From NCBI GenBank assembly GCA_049966155.1, contig JBMFVE010000003.1, positions 192,837 to 256,836 on the forward strand: a stretch of 64,000 nt of DNA. Reading direction: 5' to 3'. The notes below the pieces were generated by a model. That model made no database searches and was not told the DNA's origin. It saw only the letters and a program-made list of their open reading frames with translations. Origin of the DNA: JBMFVE01 sp049966155. GTDB taxonomy: Bacteria > Bacteroidota > Ignavibacteria > Kryptoniales > JAKASW01. Positions 53,504 to 61,480 of this stretch are shown one piece after another (positions within the stretch are counted from its first letter, which is position 1; every line of letters begins with the position of its first letter). The position numbers and the translations under genes are program-made.

Positions 53504-54157
53504 GTGGTCAAAACCCGGCTGGCCTCTACCCACGTCAAAGAGTATCCACATAACCTCAAGAGAGAGGGCAATCTTCTTGATGCCGGGGTGGCTGGTATTC
53601 GACCATCGACCAGGCGCCGTTCCTGCCAATGGAGCCCGTTCAAAAGCTGGTCATTGACATCAAGAAACGGTTCTCGTTCCTTAAGTTTCGGTGCGAATGC
53701 CAGCTGGGCCAAACTAGCGCCGATTTTTTCTGTTATGTTTCTCGTGATTACAGGTGCTTTCCTTCTATCAAGACTCCAAATAAGGAGCAACGAAATCTTC
53801 CTCTCTAAATTTATTCCGGCTTTACCATACCTCATTATATTTCCGACGTTGAACCCCTTCATCGAGGAAATTCGGTACCGAAATGTTCTCTTGGGCTTGG
53901 GGGTGCCTGTTCTGGGAGCTACATCAACATTATTAATGACCACCGTGCTTTTCGGGCTTTCTCATTTTGTCTCTTTTCTCGGAGCTTCAGGCTCTGGGGG
54001 GAGTTTTGTTATGGGGTTGACTTATGCGCTCGGTGCAGCTTGTATGGGGTGGGTTAATGGGAAAAGCATGTTAGAGACACATGGCGTTTTAGAGGCCTGG
54101 ATCATGCATATGTCAGCTGATCTTATTATTATCCTTGGTTATATAGTGGCAACCTAA
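53504..54157 (+). CDS. CPBP-family (CAAX-like) intramembrane protease, N-terminus doubtful
   Basis: The frame gives 217 residues from a GTG at 53504. Only the part after about residue 70 looks like protein: several membrane helices, the catalytic motif NPFIEEIRYRN (EExxxR), the second motif FGLSHF and the third His in WIMHMSADL. These are the conserved motifs of glutamate-type intramembrane proteases, which in bacteria often provide bacteriocin immunity or process prenylated or membrane peptides. The first about 70 residues are Arg/Ser-rich, without family resemblance, and overlap a long minus-strand open frame. The gene is probably 5'-truncated or decayed, and an internal Met at residue 78 (53735) may be the real start. 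It lies just after tRNA-Asp. Confidence 0.6.
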   Translation: MVKTRLASTHVKEYPHNLKREGNLLDAGVAGIRPSTRRRSCQWSPFKSWSLTSRNGSRSLSFGANASWAKLAPIFSVMFLVITGAFLLSRLQIRSNEIFLSKFIPALPYLIIFPTLNPFIEEIRYRNVLLGLGVPVLGATSTLLMTTVLFGLSHFVSFLGASGSGGSFVMGLTYALGAACMGWVNGKSMLETHGVLEAWIMHMSADLIIILGYIVAT

Positions 54158-54659
54158 AACAACTGGAATAAAGCATGGGATTTCCACATTAAACGGACAC
54201 AGCAAAGATCAGCTCATTTGCCTTGTAGTGATATTTCTGCAATGCTGCTTAAGGCGCGCCAGCCGGAGAGGTTAAAGCCAAAGCCATTGAGACCCTTCTT
54301 GCTCTCGTTTTCGATTACAGCGAACGGTCCCATCCCTTTGCCCACTAATAAGGAATAACCAGGCTCCCTCATGTGCTGTCAAGAATTTTGCTAATGGACG
54401 ATAAGATATCTCATCAGCATGGTAATTAATGGCGCAATTTTGAGCTCTCTGTTCCTCAACGTAACGGAGCTCTAAGGCTGATAATTTGGCAACTTGATTT
54501 TTTCTGGCGTGTATCAGATAATTTGTATTATGAAAGTTAAATCTAATTGTTGCTGCGCCAGCGTGTCCTGCAACTTGACTTTAGCAGGAATTTAGATTAC
54601 ATATCAGAATCGGTGTAATTTTTTAACAACAAAAAGGGACCTGGCTTTCTGCTTAAATA
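54158..54659. other. 502-nt stretch with no confident gene; possible decayed minus-strand coding remnant
   Basis: On the minus strand a frame is open from 54580 to 54272 (102 codons, no usable start). It overlaps, in another frame, a short ATG reading frame from 54372 to 54214 (52 codons, starting MREPGYSLLVGKG). Both translate to balanced, protein-like sequence, as would a gene broken by a frameshift near 54330. I cannot name a family. The plus strand shows only an AT-rich leader before the glycosylasparaginase gene. No terminator, tRNA or repeat was seen. Confidence 0.25.
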
Positions 54660-55655
54660 ATGAAAAGAAGGGAATTTATTAAAAAAGCTGCTGTAATAGG
54701 GATAGGAAGTTACGGGGCTACCAGAATAAAATTCATTTCAAATATGAAAAGTTATGGAGGTAAAAAAATGTCTCCTGTTATAATTTCCACATGGAATCAT
54801 GGGCTTGAAGCAAATGAAGCGGCATACAGGGTTCTCTCTTCAGGTGGAACTTCACTGGACGCTGTTGAAAAAGGTGCTAACGTGGTCGAGGACGACCCTG
54901 CTGTATCAAGCGTTGGTTATGGTGGACTTCCTGATGAGCAAATGGATGTTACTCTTGACGCTGCAATAATGGATTGGCGCGGGAACGCCGGAGCAGTTGG
55001 TTGTCTTGAAAAAATCAAAAACCCAATTTCAGTAGCCAGAAAAGTAATGCAAAACTCCAGACATGTTATGCTTGTTGGTGATGGAGCATATCAATTTGCA
55101 ATTGCACATGGCTTCAAACCGATTGACCTGCTGACAGACAATGCGCGTGAACAATGGCTCAGGTGGAAAGAGAGCTGGGGAGGCAACTGGATCGGAAAAA
55201 ATGAAGAAAATCATGATACTGTGGGGATAATTGCTATTGACTCGAAAAGGCGTATTAGCGGAGGGGTCTCAACATCAGGATTGGCATGGAAAATACATGG
55301 ACGTGTTGGCGATTCGCCAATCATCGGGGCAGGTCTGTATGTCGATGGAGAAGTCGGGGGTGCAGCTTCAACAGGAGTTGGAGAGGCCAACATGAGAATA
55401 GTTGGTAGCCATGTAGTTGTCGAGGCAATGAGGAGCGGGAAAAGTCCTCAAGAAGCCTGTGAGGAGGCGATTCATCGGGCTATTAAGATGCACCTTTCTA
55501 TCATCAGGAGAGAGAAAAGCTTTCAACTCGCATACATAGCGCTCAATTTAAATGGAGAATTCGGAGCGGCATCGATAAGACCCGGTTTTCAATATGCAGT
55601 TTACAAGGACGGCGTAAATAAACTTATTAACTCGAAATTTCTGTATAACGGCTGA
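54660..55655 (+). CDS. N4-(beta-N-acetylglucosaminyl)-L-asparaginase (glycosylasparaginase, Ntn hydrolase)
   Basis: 331 residues. The N-terminus MKRREFIKKAAVIGIGSYG is a twin-arginine signal, so it acts outside the cytoplasm. The precursor self-cleaves before the catalytic Thr in NHDTVGIIAID, generating alpha and beta chains. GRVGDSPIIGAGLYVDGEVG and ASTGVGEANMR form the substrate pocket, as in Elizabethkingia glycosylasparaginase. It removes Asn from N-glycan stubs or related beta-aspartyl compounds. Length is typical for the bacterial enzyme. Neighbours give no pathway. Confidence 0.92.
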   Translation: MKRREFIKKAAVIGIGSYGATRIKFISNMKSYGGKKMSPVIISTWNHGLEANEAAYRVLSSGGTSLDAVEKGANVVEDDPAVSSVGYGGLPDEQMDVTLDAAIMDWRGNAGAVGCLEKIKNPISVARKVMQNSRHVMLVGDGAYQFAIAHGFKPIDLLTDNAREQWLRWKESWGGNWIGKNEENHDTVGIIAIDSKRRISGGVSTSGLAWKIHGRVGDSPIIGAGLYVDGEVGGAASTGVGEANMRIVGSHVVVEAMRSGKSPQEACEEAIHRAIKMHLSIIRREKSFQLAYIALNLNGEFGAASIRPGFQYAVYKDGVNKLINSKFLYNG

Positions 55656-55846
55656 TGTAAGAGTGAGAATCGTGTCTTTCCTTCTTTGATTTTCTGAAGG
55701 AGGAATGGAAAACTTTAAAGACAGCCGGTCCTGAAAAATTTTGGACAATTAATTTGATATAATCTTGCAGGCTCGCAGATGCTTTGAGGATAATCTTCTT
55801 GCTGATTAAATTTGCCTGTGCTGGCTGGAGCCGAACGATTCCCAAC

Positions 55847-56287
55847 CTAATTTTCGTTCAATGCTGTCTGCAACGCAGCCCTGGCTGCAATTCTAACAGC
55901 CTGCCTTATAGCATTTCTTGTTCTGGCGTCGAGTTTCAATCCCTCTTTTGAACCGACCGCATCCTTGAGCGCTTCGTCCTCAGAAAGTTCATAGTAGACA
56001 ATCCGCTGAATTTCATTTTTCGGCTCTTGCGGATCATCATTTAAATAGCCCGCAAGATAAAGGAGGTAAAGGTAATTTTCACCATATATTTCGGCAAGTG
56101 TCTTGAGTTTAAGTGGGCAAATTTCCTTTACTTTTCCCCTCTCAATCAAGCAAAGGTATGAAAATGAAATCTGTCTTCTTTTGTCTCTGGGATATCTTCG
56201 CTTTGTCTCGTCCTCGACGTCTTTGGCACTAAGCCCCTTATTTTCCCTGACTTTTCTTAAGTACCTTTCAAGTTGCTTAATTCGCAT
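55847..56287 (-). CDS. XRE-family helix-turn-helix regulator
   Basis: 146 residues from the ATG at 56287, supported by AGGAG 5 nt upstream; the frame extends to 56353 without a ribosome site. The N-terminal half is an XRE-type DNA-binding domain (RYLRKVRENKGLSAKDVEDE, then ISFSYLCLIERGKVKEICPLKL), with an unusually basic insertion (RRYPRDKRR) between helices. The C-terminal half is a helical region (about 90-140) rich in Glu and Ala, with no ligand domain recognised. It is divergent from the M3 peptidase gene and may regulate itself or that gene through the AT-rich palindrome upstream. Confidence 0.82.
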   Translation of the reverse strand: MRIKQLERYLRKVRENKGLSAKDVEDETKRRYPRDKRRQISFSYLCLIERGKVKEICPLKLKTLAEIYGENYLYLLYLAGYLNDDPQEPKNEIQRIVYYELSEDEALKDAVGSKEGLKLDARTRNAIRQAVRIAARAALQTALNEN

Positions 56288-56632
56288 ATCAGCTCCTATC
56301 TTTTTTGTGCCACAATCGACCTGCTTTTGTAAAAAATACAAAATATTTTGCAAAAAATAAAAATAATTTGCTATTGGTAACAGGACTATTCTACCCTTGC
56401 TCGGTTAAACTGCCTGGCTGTACGATTCTACTTAGAGCCAACATGTTGTAAAGATGGATTTAAATAAAATGTTGGAGTTTCCCATTGACTTTGCTCTGTC
56501 GTTATGGCCGATGAATCAATTGGAATGTTGAAACTAATTAGCACGTGCTTTAGATTTTACCAGTTTTGATTCTGGATTACCAGCACGGCATGAAGTCTTT
56601 TTTTTACAGCTGTCAAAAATGGAGAAGCTCTG
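56288..56632. promoter_or_regulatory. divergent intergenic region with AT-rich palindrome
   Basis: 345 nt without a gene between the XRE regulator and the M3 peptidase gene. A perfect 12-bp palindrome CAAAATATTTTG (56339-56350) lies about 50 nt before the regulator start, inside a very AT-rich stretch with repeated TTTTGCAAAA/ATTTGC-like motifs. This is a plausible operator or promoter for the minus-strand gene. The rest shows no clear promoter, RNA or repeat; GGAG precedes the peptidase ATG. Confidence 0.35.
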
Positions 56633-58843
56633 ATGAAACGTTTAGGTCACTCTTTCCCAATCTACGTGATATTTTTTTTATTATCATCAATTAATATATC
56701 AGCTGGTAGCGCACTCTTTTTTGAATTTGGTAGAAACATAGAAGGTATATATAATATGTCAGAAGCGTCAAATAACGATTCCGGTCAAACTCTCTTTACT
56801 GATCACAATCCATTTGCCAGACCAAGTTCTCTCCCTTTTCATGCTCCGCCATTCGACAGAATTCATGATTCTGACTATAAGCCGGCTTTAGAGGAGGGGA
56901 TGCGTGAGCAATTGGTTGAGATAGACAGTATTGCATCAAATCCAGCGCCTCCGACATTTGAGAACACAGTCGTTGCTCTGGAACGCTCAGGGGAATTGCT
57001 CAACAGGGTATCCAAAGTGTTCTTTGCTGTGGTTCAGGCAAATAGCAATGATCAACTTCAGAAAATTCAGTCTGAAGAAGCACCTAAACTTGCAGCGCAC
57101 AATGATGCGATTTATCTGAACCACAAATTGTTTCAAAGGGTTAAAGTAATTTATGACAATCTCGACAAATTGAACTTAAATGATATTCAAAAATTCCTGG
57201 TAAAACGTTACTACCTCGATTTTATCCATGCTGGAGCCCTCCTTTCTGATCAGGACAAGGAGAAACTGCGGGAACTGAATCAGGAGGAAGCAAAGCTTAT
57301 GACCGATTTTCAAACCCGGCTCCTTGCTGCAACAAAGAACGGTGCTGTGATAATTAGTGACCGTGATGAACTTGACGGCTTGAGTGATGCAGAAATTGCG
57401 TCAGCCGCAGAAGCTGCCCGTGAGAGAGGTCTATCGGGTAAGTGGCTCCTGACATTGCAAAATACCACACAGCAACCTCTGTTATCATCGTTGAAAAACA
57501 GGGAAGTGCGCGAACGGCTTTTTAAAGCGTCAATCATGCGTGCCGAGCATGCTGATAGTAATGACACAAGGAATTTGATATCCAGACTTTCTGAAATTAG
57601 AGCCGAAAAGGCTAAAGTGATTGGTTTCCCCAACTATGCTGCTTATGTACTGCAGGACCAGATGGCGAAGACTCCCGAAGCGGCAATTAAAATGCTCACG
57701 GATCTTGTGTCTCCTGCACTCAAGAAAGCTGAGGGAGAAGCGAAAAAATTGCAAAATATTATTGACAGGGAGGATGGCGGTTTTAAGCTTGAACCATGGG
57801 ACTGGCAGTTTTATGCCGAGAAGCTCAGGAAAGAGGAGTATGATCTGGACGAGTCTGAGATAAAACCCTATTTTGAGATGACACATGTTCTAGAAGATGG
57901 CGTCTTCTATGCTGCCAATAAGTTGTATGGATTGACCTTCAAGGAAAGGAAGGATATCCCTGTCTATAATCCTGATGTTCGAGTTTTCGAGGTTTATGAT
58001 GCAGACGGCCAACCGCTGGCACTATGGTACTGTGATTATTTCAAGCGTGACAACAAGAGTGGAGGAGCGTGGGAGGACACATTTGTTGACGGGTCTTCTT
58101 TATTGGGGACAAAGCCGGTGGTTTACAATGTTGCAAACTTTTCAAGGCCTGCTCCTGGACAGCCAGCACTGCTGACATTTGATGACGTTACCACAATGTT
58201 CCATGAATTTGGGCATGCGCTGCATGCAATGCTAACTGCTGTAGAATATCCGAGATTGGCCGGAACTAATGTTCCGAGGGATTTTGTGGAATTTCCGTCG
58301 CAATTCAATGAACACTGGGCACTATATCCCGAAGTGATCTCGCATTATGCTCGACATTACAAAACAGGTGAGCCGATGCCGCAATCCCTTATAGAGAAAA
58401 TTCGTAAAGCAAGAAAATTTAACCAGGGGTTTGCCACCACTGAGTATCTGGCTGCATCTTTGCTTGATATGTCGTGGCACACTCTTGCTGCGAACAATCG
58501 AGTATCAAATGTCGACTCATTTGAGATTGCTTCCCTTGAACATTTCCATGTATATAACCCCCTTATCCCGCCGCGGTATAGATCAACATATTTTGCTCAC
58601 ATCTGGTATCTTGGATATGCAGCAGGCTACTATGCATACATCTGGAGTGAGGTTCTTGATGATGATGCATACGCATGGTTTATTGAACACGGAGGGCTTA
58701 CTCGCAAAAATGGCCAGCGGTTTAGAGATATGATCCTTTCTCGGGGGGGTTCTGAAGATGCCTCAGCTATGTATAGGGAGTTTCGCGGGCATGATCCCGA
58801 CATAAAAGCGCTTCTGCGTGATCGTGGGTTGACAGAAAAATAG
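56633..58843 (+). CDS. dcp: M3-family zinc metallopeptidase (peptidyl-dipeptidase Dcp-like)
   Basis: 736 residues. An N-terminal signal segment (about 6-26, then a second Met at residue 43) suggests export or membrane attachment. The catalytic zinc site is TTMFHEFGHALHAML, with the downstream Glu in the PSQFNEHWA helix. The long helical N-terminal part (NPLLA-type start NPFARPSSLPFHAPPF) matches Dcp. The C-terminal FAHIWYLGYAAGYYAYIWSE contains the substrate-binding Tyr/His residues. Dcp removes C-terminal dipeptides from oligopeptides; the leader points to a periplasmic form. Confidence 0.93.
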   Translation: MKRLGHSFPIYVIFFLLSSINISAGSALFFEFGRNIEGIYNMSEASNNDSGQTLFTDHNPFARPSSLPFHAPPFDRIHDSDYKPALEEGMREQLVEIDSIASNPAPPTFENTVVALERSGELLNRVSKVFFAVVQANSNDQLQKIQSEEAPKLAAHNDAIYLNHKLFQRVKVIYDNLDKLNLNDIQKFLVKRYYLDFIHAGALLSDQDKEKLRELNQEEAKLMTDFQTRLLAATKNGAVIISDRDELDGLSDAEIASAAEAARERGLSGKWLLTLQNTTQQPLLSSLKNREVRERLFKASIMRAEHADSNDTRNLISRLSEIRAEKAKVIGFPNYAAYVLQDQMAKTPEAAIKMLTDLVSPALKKAEGEAKKLQNIIDREDGGFKLEPWDWQFYAEKLRKEEYDLDESEIKPYFEMTHVLEDGVFYAANKLYGLTFKERKDIPVYNPDVRVFEVYDADGQPLALWYCDYFKRDNKSGGAWEDTFVDGSSLLGTKPVVYNVANFSRPAPGQPALLTFDDVTTMFHEFGHALHAMLTAVEYPRLAGTNVPRDFVEFPSQFNEHWALYPEVISHYARHYKTGEPMPQSLIEKIRKARKFNQGFATTEYLAASLLDMSWHTLAANNRVSNVDSFEIASLEHFHVYNPLIPPRYRSTYFAHIWYLGYAAGYYAYIWSEVLDDDAYAWFIEHGGLTRKNGQRFRDMILSRGGSEDASAMYREFRGHDPDIKALLRDRGLTEK

Positions 58844-58860
58844 GACCAATTTTCTTCCTA

Positions 58861-61218
58861 TCAGTGCAAATTCAGCCTTGCAAAAAGTTCGTACTTTACG
58901 TAGTCAATAAAGAACAGGTATAACAAAATTATGCCGGATGATGTAATGATTATAGTGAGCGGTATCCCGACCATAAGTATTCCGAGATGTGCAATTGCAG
59001 CTACTGCAACTACGTCTGCAACGGATATTCCAAGGAGCCATTTACTCGGTCTACTACGCCAGAAGTGTTTTCGCTCACGAACGAGATAAATCGTAGCCTG
59101 TCCACTATAAACTAAGGTGACAAAATTCAAAGTCTGCAATTGGGCATTTGACAGGTGCCAGATGTCCTTCCCCATGAGAAAAATTAAAAAAGATAAGACA
59201 AGTACAAGGGTGCCGAGAACAATTGAAGCTTTGATAATTGCGCCGACATTCCACCTGTCAGGTCTTTGCGAAGGAATTACACGGTCGGTGGCAATTGACA
59301 TTGTTGCAAAATCATTTGCAAACATCATCAAAATAATAAGAAGTGGTGTTACCATTAACGTGTGGGTCAACATTAAACCAAGACTCAGGAATAAGACGAC
59401 ATTTATTGTCTTGACTATTTTGTTTAGTGTGTATGTAAGCATCCGCTGATAAATAGAGCGGCTTTCCTCAACTGCGGACACAATGTTGGTTAGACCAGGT
59501 TCTGTCAAAACAATACTTGCGGCAGCCTTTGCAACGTCGGTGGCATTTGAAACTGCTATTCCAACCTGGGCTTGTTTCAGAGCAGGTGCGTCATTAACAC
59601 CATCACCTGTCATCCCAACTGTATGACCTGATTTTTGTAATAGCTGAACAAGCTGGAACTTATGCTCAGGAAGAACTTCAGCAAACACATCGCAGTCTTG
59701 AAATCTGTAATCGGAAGTAGATTGCAGGCTGTCAGAATGACAAACACGGTTACCGATCCCAACCTCAGCTGCTACTGATTTAGCAGTTTCAAGACCATCA
59801 CCCGTGACCATCATGACTCTAATACCTAGACCTCTTAACCTGCTGATTAATGACCGAGAATCTGTCCTTGGTGGATCATGGAGCGCCACAAGGCCGGCAA
59901 GATTATAAGTACTCTCATTTCCCACGGCAACAGCAAGAACACGGTAACCCCTTTGAGCTAATTCATCTTCATCCTCTTTAAATGTCTCACTGATATTTTC
60001 ACACATTTTTGCGATTTCAACCGGTGCTCCCTTGGCAACTCGTAATGCTCGATCGTTGGTTTTATAATAAGCTTCTGAGCGCTTTGTTTCAGGATCAAAA
60101 GGAACAAACTTCAATCTTGTGGGAAGCTCACTTAAAGCATTTTTCTTTCTTGCATATTCCAGGATTGACATATCAATTGGATCCTGTGTAGCCTCGTCAG
60201 ATGACATTAAAGCAAATTTTAAAAGGTCTGTTTCATCATAAGGCGCGTATGGCTTGAGTGCACTGACTGCAAGTTTATTCTCAGTTATCGTCCCTGTTTT
60301 GTCACTGCACAATGTGTCCATACCTGCCGCTTCCTCAATAGCAGTTAAGTGTGTAACCAGTACTCCCCTGTGCGAAAGGTCGCGTGCCCCCAGTGACGAT
60401 GCTATTGTGAAGGTGGTTGGTAGGGCAACGGGGACTGATGCCACAATGAGAATAAGTATAAATGGCAGAATGTCGATGATTTGAATGCCGCTGGCAATGG
60501 AATAAAAAAAGACAATTGCTGCAAGAATAATGTCAAAAATGATTAAGTATTTAACTATGCCAAGCACAATTTCTTCCAGATGGCTTTTTGTTCTGGCTGA
60601 GCTTACAAGTTCTGCTGTTTTGCCAAATTTCGTATGAATGCCCGTAGAAATTACCTCAGCGGATGCCTCACCATGTTTTACAGTAGTCCCGGTATAAGCG
60701 TACTGGCCAGGGCCGGCATTTACAGGAAGGGATTCACCTGTCAGAGCACTCTGGTCAAGAGAGACCTGTCCATCTATTATCCTGACGTCTGCAGGAATGA
60801 GGTCGCCCAGTCTGATGTACAGAACGTCACCCGGAACGATTTCCTCAGCCGGCAGGGTTTGCCATTTGCCATCTCTTAAGACACGAGCCGTTAACTGCAA
60901 TTGCTTTTTCAGAAGTGCAAGTGCATCCTGCGAACGCTTTTCCTGAATTGTACTCGTTATAGCGTTAAAGATGAGTAATGCAAGGATAACAGTTCCCTCG
61001 ATGGATTTCCCAAGTGCGAGTTCGATGATGATGCTAACCTCAAGCATCCACGGAATCGGCCCCCAGAGTTTCTTCAAAAAATCAATGAACGGTCTATTTT
61101 CTTTTTGTCTTATTAAGTTTGGCCCATACCTATGCAGTAGCACATTTGCATCTGCAGAAGTCAGGCCTTTTAGTTGAGAAGAGGTACTCATAGAGTCAGT
61201 GCGATTTATGGATCCCAC
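58861..61218 (-). CDS. plasma-membrane-type H+-translocating P-type ATPase (P3A)
   Basis: 785 residues, the length of archaeal/bacterial relatives of plant and fungal plasma-membrane proton pumps. Motifs in order are the actuator LDQSALTGESLPV, the TM4 motif ASVPVALPTTFTI, the phosphorylation site CSDKTGTITEN, the nucleotide motif VAKGAPVEIA, MMVTGDGLETAKS and the hinge MTGDGVNDAPALKQA. The KHFWRSRPSKW loop and two C-terminal helices follow, and there is no R-domain extension. It probably exports protons using ATP. A nearer start at 61191 (MSTSSQ) is possible. Convergent with dcp, leaving 17 nt. Confidence 0.93.
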   Translation of the reverse strand: MGSINRTDSMSTSSQLKGLTSADANVLLHRYGPNLIRQKENRPFIDFLKKLWGPIPWMLEVSIIIELALGKSIEGTVILALLIFNAITSTIQEKRSQDALALLKKQLQLTARVLRDGKWQTLPAEEIVPGDVLYIRLGDLIPADVRIIDGQVSLDQSALTGESLPVNAGPGQYAYTGTTVKHGEASAEVISTGIHTKFGKTAELVSSARTKSHLEEIVLGIVKYLIIFDIILAAIVFFYSIASGIQIIDILPFILILIVASVPVALPTTFTIASSLGARDLSHRGVLVTHLTAIEEAAGMDTLCSDKTGTITENKLAVSALKPYAPYDETDLLKFALMSSDEATQDPIDMSILEYARKKNALSELPTRLKFVPFDPETKRSEAYYKTNDRALRVAKGAPVEIAKMCENISETFKEDEDELAQRGYRVLAVAVGNESTYNLAGLVALHDPPRTDSRSLISRLRGLGIRVMMVTGDGLETAKSVAAEVGIGNRVCHSDSLQSTSDYRFQDCDVFAEVLPEHKFQLVQLLQKSGHTVGMTGDGVNDAPALKQAQVGIAVSNATDVAKAAASIVLTEPGLTNIVSAVEESRSIYQRMLTYTLNKIVKTINVVLFLSLGLMLTHTLMVTPLLIILMMFANDFATMSIATDRVIPSQRPDRWNVGAIIKASIVLGTLVLVLSFLIFLMGKDIWHLSNAQLQTLNFVTLVYSGQATIYLVRERKHFWRSRPSKWLLGISVADVVAVAAIAHLGILMVGIPLTIIITSSGIILLYLFFIDYVKYELFARLNLH

Positions 61219-61480
61219 TTCAGTCCTTTCTAATTTAATTTTGGCATTAATTTATCTTTAATATTGCAATGGGACAATTATGACGCAACCAAAAAATTTG
61301 AGAGATGTGACAGTCGTTATTGCAATTAATTAGTGACACAATTAAACTATTGATGATAAATAGTTCACGTCGTATATGCCGTGAAACAGGATTCGAGGGG
61401 GGTGTAAAAAAGGGTGTCTGAATGGCACTCGAACTTAAGAATAAAATGCATAGCGATAAAATAATTATACGGAGAAGGCC

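Noticed and set aside
53399..53629. Minus-strand frame ending VDGARTRGLLRDRQAL
   Set aside because: Also an artefact of reading across the tRNA in antisense; there is no ribosome site and no supporting neighbour.
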